A stretch of DNA of 64,000 bases from QYOJ01 sp043810345 (GCA_043810345.1 JBDROF010000067.1:1-64000); one strand, 5' to 3'; numbered from the stretch's first letter, positions 1 through 8,782 are shown. Translations and numbers: made by a program. The notes: a model not told the origin generated them from the letters alone.

Positions 1-1113
1 ACGGATCTGAAATCAAATGCAGCGCCGCTGATCCCGGGTATTCTTCCCGATCCGGTTCCCGGTCGTAACGAGGTATTGATCCGGGTCTCTACCTGCGGCG
101 TATGCCACACCGAGCTGGATGAGATCGAAGGGCGGACTCCTCCTGCAAGGTTCCCTATGGTATTGGGGCACCAGGTGATAGGACGGATCGAAGCGATGGG
201 TTCCGGCATCACCAAACACCACTCTGGCGACAGGGTTGGGGTGGCCTGGATCCATTCTACCTGCGGAACATGTCAGTACTGCCGGGAGGGCAACGAGAAC
301 CTGTGCCCCGGATTCAAAGCTACCGGGCGGGATGTTTTTGGCGGGTATGCTGAGTTGATGACGGTACCTGAGGATTATGCCTTCCCCATTCCGGAGGTGT
401 TCACAGACGAAGAAGCCGCTCCTCTCCTGTGTGCAGGGGCGATTGGCTACAGATCGATTCGGTTGACCGGACTTTTGGGACTGGGCACCGGATCCAGGAT
501 CCCAGATCCCGGATACCGCTGCTTCACTCGGTTCGCAGTGACAATGATGCCGGATAACTCTCTCAATCGTAAATCGGACATCGTAAATCATACATTGCAC
601 CTGGGTCTTACCGGCTTCGGCGCCTCTGCCCACCTGCTCCTTAAAATGGTTCGTTATCTGTGGCCGGAAATGCATGTTTTCGTATTTGCACGGAACAAAT
701 CCGAACAGGAATTTGCGCTGGAGTTAGGGGCCGTCTGGGCCGGTGATACCACCGATACTCCGCAGGAGAAGCTGGACGCCATCATCGATACCACCCCGGT
801 ATGGAAACCTGTGGTTGAGGCCATGAAACACCTCAAACCCGGCGGTCGCCTGGTGATCAATGCCATCCGGAAAGAGGAGATCGACAAAGAGTGCCTGTTG
901 GATCTTAACTATCCGGAACATCTCTGGATGGAGAAAGAGATCAAGAGTGTAGCCAACGTCACTGCTGCTGATGTCAGGGAGTTCCTGAAACTGGCAGCCG
1001 AGATCCCGATCAAACCGGAAGTACAGGTCTTTCCGCTCGAAGATGCGAACAAAGCGTTACAGGAGCTGAAGCAGCAGAAAATCCGGGGGGCCAAAGTAAT
1101 CAGGATCACATAA
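1..1113 (+). CDS. Zinc-dependent alcohol dehydrogenase, AdhA-like (5' end outside window)
   Basis: Medium-chain zinc alcohol dehydrogenase, expected to oxidise alcohols or reduce aldehydes with NAD(P)H in the cytoplasm. The frame is open from base 1, so the start lies upstream of the window. Visible are the catalytic-zinc stretch CGVCHTE (codons 32-38), the LGHQVIG segment and the four-cysteine structural-zinc motif CGTCQYCREGNENLC. Downstream, ELGAVWAGDT and KPGGRLVINAIRKE are typical of the AdhA-like subfamily. The oddity is about 40 extra codons at 480-598, between LTGLL and GLTGFGASAHL, the join into the nucleotide-binding fold; the inserted DNA is made of dispersed repeats (separate entry). 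The insertion keeps the frame, so a full-length but possibly inactive protein would be made. The stop is 1 bp from the next start. Family call is firm; activity is uncertain. Confidence 0.85.
   Translation, partial: TDLKSNAAPLIPGILPDPVPGRNEVLIRVSTCGVCHTELDEIEGRTPPARFPMVLGHQVIGRIEAMGSGITKHHSGDRVGVAWIHSTCGTCQYCREGNENLCPGFKATGRDVFGGYAELMTVPEDYAFPIPEVFTDEEAAPLLCAGAIGYRSIRLTGLLGLGTGSRIPDPGYRCFTRFAVTMMPDNSLNRKSDIVNHTLHLGLTGFGASAHLLLKMVRYLWPEMHVFVFARNKSEQEFALELGAVWAGDTTDTPQEKLDAIIDTTPVWKPVVEAMKHLKPGGRLVINAIRKEEIDKECLLDLNYPEHLWMEKEIKSVANVTAADVREFLKLAAEIPIKPEVQVFPLEDANKALQELKQQKIRGAKVIRIT
480..598. repeat. Dispersed-repeat insertion inside the alcohol dehydrogenase gene, in frame
   Basis: About 120 bp with no counterpart in the AdhA-like family as I know it, interrupting the loop before the GLTGFG motif. 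One half (562-589) is four 7-mers, ctcaatc gtaaatc, then ggacatc gtaaatc. The other half (about 490-545) is a run of ggatcc/atccca words plus, on the minus strand, cactgcgaaccgagtgaag. Related words recur between genes at 18901-18940, 24299-24370 and 61797-61812. The flanking codons remain in frame. Confidence 0.7.
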
Positions 1114-1114
1114 C

Positions 1115-2401
1115 ATGATGATGAAAGAAAAACCACTACTTGTAGTTATTGGTGGAGGCTTTGGAGGGATCGAGCTGATAAAAAAGCTGAGGAATAAACC
1201 GTTTGACATCATTCTGGTTGATCGGAATAACCATCATACTTTTCAGCCATTATTATATCAGGTGGCCTCGTGCGGACTGGCAGCTGGCTCTATAACCTCT
1301 CCTTTTCGCAGGATATTCAGAGGGTATAAGAACTTCCGATTCCGTATGGCTGATGTGGCAAGAATTGAACCTGAAGCAAAAAAAATTATAACCAATATCG
1401 GGGAGATCCTATATGATATTCTTGTAATAGCGACCGGATCTACCAGTAACTTCTTTGGAAAGGACAACCTTCAAAAGCATAGCCTCTCCCTGAAATCAGT
1501 GACCGATGCCCTCACCATCCGAAACACGTTGCTTCGGGAATTTGAAGAGGCGATTACCCGGATGCAGATCGATGAGAAGAAGATCCTGTTGAATTTTATA
1601 ATCATAGGGGCCGGATCTACCGGAGTGGAAATTGCCGGATCATTGGCAGAGTTTAAAAAACATATTGTTCCCTTTGACTACCCGGAGCTGGATCCCGGAT
1701 TGATGAATATACACCTGATTGAGGCCGCTGATCGCGTGCTGCCCATGATGTCGAAGATCTCTTCGGAAAAAGCTGATGAGTACCTGACAAGAATGGGGGT
1801 TAAAGTGTGGCTGAATACCCGCGTAAAAGATTATGATGGTTTGAATGTGGTTCTTACTGACGGAACTGTTCTCAAATCGGTTGCTTTTATCTGGTCGGCC
1901 GGAGTAAAAGGCGCTGTGATCGAAGGGCTGAGACTCAAGTCGATCTGCCGGGGAAACCGTTACCTTGTCAATGAGTTCAACCAGGTGGAAGGGTATGATG
2001 CCATTTTCGCCCTGGGCGATGTAGCGGCGATGGTCTCTGAAAAACGTCCCGATGGCCATCCATTACTTGCGCTGCCGGCCATCCAGCAGGGACATAACCT
2101 GGCTCGTAACCTGATTCGGCTTCAGCGGGGAGAATCCCAGAAACCGTTTATTTACAACGACCTTGGTATCATGTCTACGGTTGGAAGAAACAAGGCGGTG
2201 GCTGAACTACGTTTCGGAAGATACCATGGTTTTATTGCCTGGTTTATGTGGATGTTTGTACACCTTATCCGGCTGATTGGCTTCCGCAACCGGTTGGGGA
2301 TCCTGATCGACTGGATCTGGAACTATTTTACCTACGAATATTCCTTCCGGATCATCACCCAACCTTTCCGCAAAGAGAAGTGCCGGGACTGTGAAGAGTA
2401 A
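1115..2401 (+). CDS. ndh: Type II NADH dehydrogenase (NDH-2)
   Basis: Single-subunit, non-proton-pumping NADH:quinone oxidoreductase of 428 residues that would pass electrons from NADH to menaquinone at the inner face of the cytoplasmic membrane. The N-terminal FAD-binding glycine motif is GGGFGGIE (about residues 12-19). The second, NADH-binding Rossmann motif is IIGAGSTGVEIAG, and FALGDVA near residue 300 is the C-terminal FAD-contact motif. The last 60 residues (WFMWMFVHLIRLIGF, then WNYFTYEYSFRI) form the amphipathic membrane-anchoring tail of the family. The start is the first of three consecutive ATG codons, 1 bp after the dehydrogenase stop, so the two genes are probably co-transcribed. 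Confidence 0.92.
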   Translation: MMMKEKPLLVVIGGGFGGIELIKKLRNKPFDIILVDRNNHHTFQPLLYQVASCGLAAGSITSPFRRIFRGYKNFRFRMADVARIEPEAKKIITNIGEILYDILVIATGSTSNFFGKDNLQKHSLSLKSVTDALTIRNTLLREFEEAITRMQIDEKKILLNFIIIGAGSTGVEIAGSLAEFKKHIVPFDYPELDPGLMNIHLIEAADRVLPMMSKISSEKADEYLTRMGVKVWLNTRVKDYDGLNVVLTDGTVLKSVAFIWSAGVKGAVIEGLRLKSICRGNRYLVNEFNQVEGYDAIFALGDVAAMVSEKRPDGHPLLALPAIQQGHNLARNLIRLQRGESQKPFIYNDLGIMSTVGRNKAVAELRFGRYHGFIAWFMWMFVHLIRLIGFRNRLGILIDWIWNYFTYEYSFRIITQPFRKEKCRDCEE

Positions 2402-2407
2402 AAAAAA

Positions 2408-2986
2408 TTACAAACGCAAACATCTCTCCTGATACCCAACTACTTTTCGGGTTATCCAGGTGAAGAGGTTTGCCAGGAAGATGCCCATCAGGATACCTGC
2501 CAGGATATCTCCCGGGTAATGCACCCCCAGGTAGATCCGTGAATAGGCCATAATGGATGCCCAGATCAGGAGCACAGGAACCAGCCAGCGGTACCGTCGA
2601 CGCAATAAAAGGAGAAGGAACACGGCGATGGCAAAATTGTTGGAGGCATGGGCCGAATAGAACGCATACTGCCCGCCCCGGTAATCGTTCACCGTATGCA
2701 CAAGCTGCTCAATTCCGGGTTCATGGGTCGGGCGCAGGCGTTTTGTTCCGTATTTTGAAACGTTGGCCAGCTGGTCGGAAGTGGTGATCATGAGGGCTAC
2801 GGCGATGACGATGGTGATGGTCTTCCATTTGAACTCCCGGATGAGCAGAAAAAGCATCAACAGGTAGAGTGGCAGCCAGATGATTGGTTTGGTGGCGTAG
2901 TAAAAGAACTGGTCGAAGAAGGGGCTGTGCAGCCCATTCAGGGTGAGGAAGAGGGATTGGTCAATATGGGTCAGCGACTCAAGCAT
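2408..2986 (-). CDS. PAP2-family membrane phosphatase
   Basis: Integral membrane phosphatase of the PAP2/lipid phosphatase superfamily, 192 residues from the ATG at 2986; a GTG four codons upstream is less likely. The three motifs are KRLRPTHE, a variant second motif YSAHASN in place of PSGH, and SRIYLGVHYPGD with the catalytic histidine. Five or six hydrophobic segments are visible. Substrates in Bacteroidota are typically undecaprenyl pyrophosphate or lipid A phosphates, but the sequence does not distinguish them. It is the last gene of the hpt-adk-obgE operon, separated from obgE by a 9-mer repeat. A second PAP2 gene lies at 5737-6267. Confidence 0.88.
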   Translation of the reverse strand: MLESLTHIDQSLFLTLNGLHSPFFDQFFYYATKPIIWLPLYLLMLFLLIREFKWKTITIVIAVALMITTSDQLANVSKYGTKRLRPTHEPGIEQLVHTVNDYRGGQYAFYSAHASNNFAIAVFLLLLLRRRYRWLVPVLLIWASIMAYSRIYLGVHYPGDILAGILMGIFLANLFTWITRKVVGYQERCLRL

Positions 2987-2996
2987 GATTATCACC

Positions 2997-3023
2997 ACAG
3001 ATTACACAGATTGAACAGATTAT
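2997..3023. repeat. Three 9-mer repeats at the obgE stop codon
   Basis: acagattac, acagattga and acagattat follow each other between obgE and the PAP2 gene. The array includes the obgE stop (TAA on the minus strand, 3020-3022). The cagatt word also appears in the long inverted repeat at 27848-27979. Confidence 0.75.
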
Positions 3024-4015
3024 GAAGGTTTATTCAGTTCTTCCCATAACAGGCCTTTGAGTTTTTCCAGACCGATCTCTTTATGTGAAGAGATGAAGAC
3101 ATAGGGCAGATCGGGCAGCTCCTTTTTCAGCTCCCGGGTGATCTCCGCATCGGCCAGGTCGGCTTTTGTCACCGCCAGTACACGGGGCTTGTCCAGCAAT
3201 TCCGGATTGTAAAGCCGCAGTTCATTCAGCAGGATCCGGTACTCCTCCCGGATATCGGGACAATCGGCCGGGATCATAAACAGCAGCAGGGAGTTGCGCT
3301 CGATATGGCGAAGGAACCGCAAACCCATCCCCTTCCCTTCATGCGCTCCTTCAATGATCCCCGGAATATCAGCCATCACAAAGGAGCGGTTATCGTGGTA
3401 GCTTACAATACCCAGATTTGGGACAAGGGTGGTAAAGGGGTAATCGGCTATTTGCGGTTTGGCAGCTGAGATGACCGAGAGAAGTGTCGACTTCCCCGCA
3501 TTAGGAAAACCTACCAATCCTACATCAGCCAGCAGCTTTAATTCGAGGATGAACCATCCCTCCTGGCCGGGTTCTCCAGGTTGTGCATATTTAGGAGCCC
3601 GGTTAGTGGAGGATTTGAAGTGGTCGTTGCCCAAGCCACCCTTTCCTCCAGGCACCAATACCAGGGCCTCTTCGTCTTCGGTGACTTCACAAAGGAAGTC
3701 TCCTGTTTCGGCATCACGGGCTACCGTCCCCAAAGGGACTTCAATGATCACGCTCTTCCCGTTAGCGCCTGTCTTCAGGTTTCGCATGCCGGGTACTCCA
3801 TGACCGGCTTTGAGATGCTTGGTGAACTTCAGGTGAAGAAGTGTCCAGAGCTGCTGGTTCCCCTTTAGCATAATATCCCCGCCTTTGCCACCGTCGCCGC
3901 CATCCGGGCCTCCCCAGGGATTGGTCCTTGTGCGTAAAAAATGGGTCGATCCTGCTCCTCCTTTACCGGAGGCGCAGAAAATCTTTACATAGTCGACAAA
4001 GTTGGATTCTGACAT
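3020..4015 (-). CDS. obgE: Obg-family GTPase ObgE/CgtA
   Basis: Large-subunit ribosome assembly GTPase of 331 residues. The glycine-rich Obg domain (about 1-160) contains GGPDGGDGGKGGD and PGGKGGLGN. The G domain follows with G1 GFPNAGKST (169-177), G3 DIPGI and G4 as TKAD, a mild change from NKxD. The protein ends soon after the G domain and lacks the C-terminal OCT extension found in Gram-positive homologues. The start lies 2 bp after the adk stop, so adk and obgE are translationally coupled. Confidence is high. Confidence 0.96.
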   Translation of the reverse strand: MSESNFVDYVKIFCASGKGGAGSTHFLRTRTNPWGGPDGGDGGKGGDIMLKGNQQLWTLLHLKFTKHLKAGHGVPGMRNLKTGANGKSVIIEVPLGTVARDAETGDFLCEVTEDEEALVLVPGGKGGLGNDHFKSSTNRAPKYAQPGEPGQEGWFILELKLLADVGLVGFPNAGKSTLLSVISAAKPQIADYPFTTLVPNLGIVSYHDNRSFVMADIPGIIEGAHEGKGMGLRFLRHIERNSLLLFMIPADCPDIREEYRILLNELRLYNPELLDKPRVLAVTKADLADAEITRELKKELPDLPYVFISSHKEIGLEKLKGLLWEELNKPS

Positions 4016-4017
4016 GC

Positions 4018-4590
4018 TTAATACCGGTCGTCAATTACATCACAAAGGGTGGCTAAGATATCCTCAATCGTACCCATACCGGGCACCCCGATATAAATAT
4101 CCTGCTTCCTGTAATAGTCGATGAGAGGTTCTGTATGTTTCAAGTAAACGACCAGGCGATTCTTGATCACATCTGCTGTATCGTCCGTCCGGCCCTGTTC
4201 AATAGCTCTGTTCACTAACCGGCGAAGCAGTTCATCTTCCGGTACTTCGAGTGAGATCACCTTCGTCATTTTCCAATTCTTGCGATCCATCATCTCGTCC
4301 AGCGCTTCAGCCTGTTTAAGCGTTCGGGGGAAACCATCGAAAATAAACCCTTGAGCCCGATTGTGTTTATCGCAGGTGGACTCCAAAATCTCGATCAGGA
4401 GCTCATCCGGAGCCAGTTCCCCACTGGCTATAATATCCTTGACTTTTAATCCAAGCTCCGTTTCAAGCCTGATCTCTGTCCTTAAAATATCCCCGGTAGA
4501 AATATGTACCAGGTCGTAACGTTTTGCCACTTTTGCGGCCTGTGTCCCTTTTCCCACACCGGGAGGGCCAAAAATGATCAGGTTCAGCAT
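4018..4590 (-). CDS. adk: Adenylate kinase
   Basis: Interconverts ATP+AMP and 2 ADP in the cytoplasm; 190 residues from the ATG at 4590. The frame stays open about 39 codons further, but that extension has no adenylate-kinase sequence and overlaps the hpt terminus. The protein starts with LNLIIFGPPGVGKGTQ, the P-loop, followed by the AMP-binding stretch STGDILR and FDGFPRTLKQAE. The LID region is short (EQGRTDDTADV), with no zinc cysteines. Gene order hpt-adk-obgE links purine salvage, adenylate balance and ribosome assembly. Confidence 0.96.
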   Translation of the reverse strand: MLNLIIFGPPGVGKGTQAAKVAKRYDLVHISTGDILRTEIRLETELGLKVKDIIASGELAPDELLIEILESTCDKHNRAQGFIFDGFPRTLKQAEALDEMMDRKNWKMTKVISLEVPEDELLRRLVNRAIEQGRTDDTADVIKNRLVVYLKHTEPLIDYYRKQDIYIGVPGMGTIEDILATLCDVIDDRY

Positions 4591-4602
4591 ATTTTCAGTT
4601 TT

Positions 4603-4626
4603 CGCTTCTATTTCGCTATCTCGGTA
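4603..4626. repeat. Three degenerate 8-mers between hpt and adk
   Basis: cgcttcta, tttcgcta and tctcggta, the same octamer family as at 18942-18981, 49928-49967 and (on the other strand) 58857-58890. It fills most of the 37 bp between the hpt stop and the adk start. Confidence 0.6.
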
Positions 4627-4627
4627 C

Positions 4628-5164
4628 TTAGTTTTCAAGTTTATATATCTCAGGCAAATTCCGTCCATACCCATCGTAATCCAACCCGTAACCCACCACA
4701 AACGCATTGGGGATCTCCATACCCAGGTAGTCTATTTTAAATGTTTTCAGGAAGGCTTCCGGTTTCCGGCAAAAACAGACCAAACTGACCGATGCCGGGT
4801 CGTATTTACCTATATCTTTCAGCAGGTAATCCATGGTAGTCCCTGAATCAACAATGTCTTCCACCACCAGCACATGGCGGCCTTTGAGTTCTTCATTCAG
4901 CCCGATCAGCTCTTTCACCTCTTCTGAGGAGCGAGTCCCAACATAGGAAGCATATTTCACGAACGAGATCTGACAGGGAATCCTCAACCTTCTAATCAGA
5001 TCGGCAGCAAACACAAAAGCACCATTCAGTACCCCTAGCAGCAGGGGGTTTTTATCAGCATAGTCTGTGTTTATCCGGTCCGCGATCTGCTGAACCACCT
5101 GATCTATTTGCTCCCGGGAGATGAATTTCCGGAATACCTTATCCTTTACTTCAACAAACTCCAT
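4628..5164 (-). CDS. hpt: Hypoxanthine phosphoribosyltransferase
   Basis: Purine salvage enzyme making IMP (and usually GMP) from hypoxanthine or guanine and PRPP; 178 residues. The PRPP-binding signature HVLVVEDIVDSGTTMDYLL is near residues 90-110, and the family C-terminal stretch FVVGYGLDYDGYGRNLPEIY is complete. It is the first gene of a minus-strand operon with adk, obgE and a PAP2 phosphatase. It diverges from purE across 79 bp, which must hold both promoters; ttattttg at about 35 bp before the hpt start is a 7/8 match to the -7 consensus. Confidence 0.95.
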   Translation of the reverse strand: MEFVEVKDKVFRKFISREQIDQVVQQIADRINTDYADKNPLLLGVLNGAFVFAADLIRRLRIPCQISFVKYASYVGTRSSEEVKELIGLNEELKGRHVLVVEDIVDSGTTMDYLLKDIGKYDPASVSLVCFCRKPEAFLKTFKIDYLGMEIPNAFVVGYGLDYDGYGRNLPEIYKLEN

Positions 5165-5243
5165 TCACTGTTTCATCCAGGTTCTGTCACAAAATAAAGA
5201 AGAAAATCTTAATTTCGCGTATGCAAACTGAAAATAGTTCCTC

Positions 5244-5750
5244 ATGAAACCTATTGTTAGCATCATCATGGGCAGTACATCTGACCTTCCGGTGATGGAA
5301 GCAGCTGCCAAATTTTTGAACGACATGCAGATCCCATTTGAGATCAACGCCCTGTCGGCCCATCGTACCCCGGAAAAGGTCGAAGAATTTGCCAAGGGGG
5401 CCCACTCCCGTGGTATCAAAGTGATCATTGCCGCTGCCGGCATGGCAGCCCACCTTCCCGGAGTAATCGCCTCTATGACCACCCTTCCGGTGATTGGGGT
5501 TCCCATCAAAGCCTCCCTCGATGGATTGGATGCCCTGCTCGCAATCGTGCAGATGCCTCCAGGCATTCCTGTCGCAACTGTGGGGATTAACTCTGCCCAG
5601 AATGCCGCCATCCTGGCCGTGGAGATGCTGGCCCTCTCCGATGAAAAGATCCATCAAAAGATGGTGAATTTCAAGGAAGATCTCAAAAAGAAGATTGTCA
5701 AGGCGAATGAAGAGCTGGCCGGGATCAAATTTGATTTCAAGGTGGATTGA
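5244..5750 (+). CDS. purE: 5-(carboxyamino)imidazole ribonucleotide mutase PurE
   Basis: Class I PurE, moving the carboxylate from N5-CAIR to give CAIR in de novo purine synthesis; 168 residues, normal length. The active-site motif IIMGSTSDLPVMEAA opens the protein. SAHRTPEKVEEFAKGA and AAAGMAAHLPGVIA follow, with the substrate-binding histidines. The partner purK is not in the window. The 3' end overlaps the convergent PAP2 gene by 14 bp. Confidence 0.96.
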   Translation: MKPIVSIIMGSTSDLPVMEAAAKFLNDMQIPFEINALSAHRTPEKVEEFAKGAHSRGIKVIIAAAGMAAHLPGVIASMTTLPVIGVPIKASLDGLDALLAIVQMPPGIPVATVGINSAQNAAILAVEMLALSDEKIHQKMVNFKEDLKKKIVKANEELAGIKFDFKVD

Positions 5751-6267
5751 ACCATTTCCTGAATGCATAATCTACTCCAAGGGCTGTAATTATCCCGATC
5801 AGAATTCCTCCCACAACATCGCTGGGGTAATGAACACCCAGTGCCAGGCGGGAGTACCCTACAATACATGCCCAGATTAATATCGGGATCTGGATTCTTC
5901 TCCGGCGAAAGACCAGCGCGATGGATGTAGCCACGGCAAATGCCGAAACAGCATGGCCGGAAGGGAACGAGGGACTCCCTCCCAGGGTTAGTTTCTCAAT
6001 CTTATCATAAGTATGGAAAGGCCTTTCCCGGAATACCAGATACTTCAGACTAAAACTGATCGCCCCTGCCAGAATAACTGTCAGGGTGACCTGGACAATC
6101 TTTCTCAGGGAGGATCTTTTAAACCGTGAAAACAGACCAATCATCAGGATGAATACAAATGTTAGAATGGTCGTCGTCAATGTAAAAAAGGTCAGAATCC
6201 CATCCAGTGATTCCATCCGGTGATTCTGGATCCATTCAAGAAGGTCGATTTCAAATGATAATATCAT
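5737..6267 (-). CDS. PAP2-family membrane phosphatase
   Basis: Second membrane phosphatase of the PAP2 superfamily, 176 residues, with canonical motifs KYLVFRERPF, SFPSGHAVSAFA and SRLALGVHYPSDV. Hydrophobic segments surround them, as expected for a periplasm-facing active site. It keeps the standard PSGH histidine, unlike the neighbour at 2408-2986, so the two may differ in substrate. Its stop lies inside the purE 3' end. Seven bases upstream of its start is the stop of a decayed O-methyltransferase relic, suggesting it was once second in an operon. Confidence 0.9.
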   Translation of the reverse strand: MILSFEIDLLEWIQNHRMESLDGILTFFTLTTTILTFVFILMIGLFSRFKRSSLRKIVQVTLTVILAGAISFSLKYLVFRERPFHTYDKIEKLTLGGSPSFPSGHAVSAFAVATSIALVFRRRRIQIPILIWACIVGYSRLALGVHYPSDVVGGILIGIITALGVDYAFRKWFNPP

Positions 6268-6273
6268 TCTTTG

Positions 6274-6485
6274 TCAGGTTTTTATGATGATCAACATTCC
6301 ATCCTGGAACGGTAGAAGTTCATTCTCCACCCGTTCATTCTGGCGCACAAATATATAAAAATCGTCACACACCATGTATTTTGGTTCCATTTCTCAGGCG
6401 GATCCACCACTTTCTCATCCCTAAGGGCATTATCGGTCAGGCGGGCTTCGGTCAGGTATTTCCGGCAGTAGATTGCTGAGCTAAT
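6274..6485 (-). pseudogene. Relic of an O-methyltransferase C-terminus
   Basis: No intact gene spans 6268-6557. Reading the minus strand, an open stretch without a start contains LTEARLTDNALRDEKVVD. A shift to another frame then continues as RQNERVENELLPFQDGMLII and ends at 6274. The second piece resembles the RVE..LLPxRDGL ending of caffeoyl-CoA-type O-methyltransferases. I infer a gene that lost its N-terminal two thirds and gained a frameshift. Homology is judged by eye only. Confidence 0.45.
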
Positions 6486-6537
6486 CTACAAGATTCCTAT
6501 CCATTTGTTACAGATTGAATGAGCTCATGTCATCCTG

Positions 6538-6565
6538 CGTCCTTCTTCCTTCGTTCTTCACTTCC
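6538..6565. repeat. Heptamer-like array over the mutB stop codon
   Basis: cgtcctt, cttcctt, cgttctt and cacttcc run across 6538-6565. The mutB stop (TGA on the minus strand, 6558-6560) falls inside it. Units are degenerate, so this is weaker than the arrays at 34837 and 45950. Confidence 0.5.
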
Positions 6566-8711
6566 TGCTTTCGATCAGAATCTCCAGCATCTTGATCCCT
6601 GCTTCCGGGATGATGGTTCCAGGTCCGAAGATAGCTGCTACACCGGCTTTGTGGAGAAAATCATAATCCTGGGGGGGAATGACGCCACCCACGATCACCA
6701 TGATATCTTCCCGCCCCAGTTTTTTCAGCTCTTCGATGACCTGCGGAACCAGGGTTTTGTGACCGGCTGCCAGGCTGGAGACACCCAGGATATGTACATC
6801 GTTTTCAACCGCTTGTTTGGCCGCTTCGGCAGGAGTTTGAAAGAGGGGTCCGATGTCGACATCAAAACCGATATCCGCATAACCGGTAGCTACCACCTTG
6901 GCGCCACGGTCGTGGCCATCCTGACCCATTTTGGCGATCAAGATTCGAGGACGGCGGCCTTCCAGTTCCGCAAATTTGTCGGCCAGTTCCCGCGCGCGGA
7001 TAAAGGCATCACTGTCGTGTGATTCTGAGGAGTAGACTCCCGATATGGTTTGTATCACTGCTTTGTACCTCCCGTAAACTTTTTCAAGTGCGTATGAAAT
7101 TTCCCCCAGGGTTGCTCTTTTTCGGGCAGCATCGACCGATAACTCAAGCAGGTTTCCCTTTCGGGTATCTGCAGCATGGGTCAGGGCATCCAGGGCACTC
7201 TCCACCTCGTCCTGATTCCGTTCCTCTTTGAGCTTCTTCAGGTGTCCGATCTGGACTTCACGAACAGCTGTATTATCCACCTCCAGGGTCTCTATCGGCT
7301 CCTCCTTCTCAAGCTTGCAGGTATTCAGCCCGATGATCTTGTCTTTGCCGGTATCGATCCGTGCCTGTTTGCGGGCAGCAGCCTCCTCTATCCGCATTTT
7401 GGGAATCCCGGTCTCAATGGCTTTGGCCATCCCACCCAGCTCTTCGATCTCCTGGATATGCTTCCACGCCTGGTGGGCAATCTGGCTGGTAAGTGTTTCC
7501 ACGAAATAGGAGCCTGCCCATGGATCAAGAGAACGGCAGATGTTTGTCTCCTCCTGCAGGTAGAGCTGTGTGTTGCGGGATATCCGGGCGGAAAAGTCGG
7601 TAGGGAGTGCGATCGCCTCATCGAGTGAATTGGTATGTAACGACTGCGTGTGGCCAAGTGCAGCACCCAGTGCCTCGATGCAGGTTCTGGCGACATTGTT
7701 GAAGGGGTCCTGTTCCATGAGACTCCAGCCCGAAGTCTGCGTATGGGTCCGCAACGCCATCGACTTAGGATTCTTAGGATCAAACTGCTTTACCAGTTTT
7801 GCCCACAACATCCTGGCTGCCCTCATCTTGGAAATCTCCATGAAGAAGTTCATACCCGAACCCCAGAAGAAGGAGATCCGGGGAGCAAACGCGTCAATAT
7901 CCATCCCCGCATTCACCCCGGTCCGAAGATATTCCAGCCCGTCGGCCAGGGTATAGGCCAGTTCGATGTCGCAGGTAGCGCCCGCCTCCTGCATGTGATA
8001 CCCACTGATGCTGATGGAGTTGAACTTCGGCATGTGATTGGCCGTAAATGCAAAGATGTCAGCAATGATCTTCATGGAGGGGGCGGGAGGATAAATGTAG
8101 GTATTCCTTACCATGAACTCCTTTAGAATATCGTTCTGGATGGTCCCGGTCAATGCTTCCATCGAAACCCCTTGTCCCTCAGCAGCCACAATGAAGAAGG
8201 CGAGAACCGGCAGTACCGCTCCGTTCATGGTCATCGACACCGACATCTTATCAAGCGGAATCTGGTCGAAGAGTACCTCCATGTCTTCAACCGTATCGAT
8301 CGCCACACCCGCTTTCCCCACGTCTCCAATTACTCGTTCATGGTCAGAATCGTACCCGCGGTGGGTTGCCAGATCGAATGCCACAGAGAGTCCCTTCTGC
8401 CCGGAAGCCAGGTTACGCCTGTAAAAAGCATTGGACTCTTCCGCTGTGGAGAAACCAGCATACTGACGGATAGTCCAGGGTTGCATCACGTACATGGTTG
8501 AATAAGGGCCACGCAGAAAAGGAGGCAGACCGGCAGCAAAATGAAGATGTTCCAGCCTCTGCAGATCGCACTCGCCATAGACAGGTTTCAACGGAATATG
8601 TTCTGCCGTCATCCAGTCAGGCTTAATCCCATGCTCCTCTTCCCATTCTGCGTAAGAGATCGAATGATTCAGCTGGATTTTATAATCAATCTCTTTGAAA
8701 TCGGGTCTCAT
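6558..8711 (-). CDS. mutB: Methylmalonyl-CoA mutase, large (catalytic) subunit
   Basis: Adenosylcobalamin-dependent isomerase of 717 residues that interconverts succinyl-CoA and (R)-methylmalonyl-CoA, the core of the propionate pathway. The TIM-barrel part has RGPYSTMYVMQPWTIRQYAG and FDLATHRGYDSDH, as in other mutase catalytic subunits. The C-terminal B12 domain has the cobalt-ligand motif KMGQDGHDRGAKV near residues 595-607. It is third in a minus-strand set after mutA and a response regulator, 71 bp from the latter. No MeaB or epimerase gene is present in the window. Confidence 0.97.
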   Translation of the reverse strand: MRPDFKEIDYKIQLNHSISYAEWEEEHGIKPDWMTAEHIPLKPVYGECDLQRLEHLHFAAGLPPFLRGPYSTMYVMQPWTIRQYAGFSTAEESNAFYRRNLASGQKGLSVAFDLATHRGYDSDHERVIGDVGKAGVAIDTVEDMEVLFDQIPLDKMSVSMTMNGAVLPVLAFFIVAAEGQGVSMEALTGTIQNDILKEFMVRNTYIYPPAPSMKIIADIFAFTANHMPKFNSISISGYHMQEAGATCDIELAYTLADGLEYLRTGVNAGMDIDAFAPRISFFWGSGMNFFMEISKMRAARMLWAKLVKQFDPKNPKSMALRTHTQTSGWSLMEQDPFNNVARTCIEALGAALGHTQSLHTNSLDEAIALPTDFSARISRNTQLYLQEETNICRSLDPWAGSYFVETLTSQIAHQAWKHIQEIEELGGMAKAIETGIPKMRIEEAAARKQARIDTGKDKIIGLNTCKLEKEEPIETLEVDNTAVREVQIGHLKKLKEERNQDEVESALDALTHAADTRKGNLLELSVDAARKRATLGEISYALEKVYGRYKAVIQTISGVYSSESHDSDAFIRARELADKFAELEGRRPRILIAKMGQDGHDRGAKVVATGYADIGFDVDIGPLFQTPAEAAKQAVENDVHILGVSSLAAGHKTLVPQVIEELKKLGREDIMVIVGGVIPPQDYDFLHKAGVAAIFGPGTIIPEAGIKMLEILIESRK

Positions 8712-8782
8712 AGATTATTTTCAGTAAAGGGATTGGGGCACTTGGCTACAATGTGAGTATAAACACCAGGAAGGTTACTTTT

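Noticed and set aside
4591..4707. N-terminal extension of adenylate kinase (start at 4707)
   Set aside because: Those 39 codons overlap the hpt 3' end and a repeat and have no family sequence.
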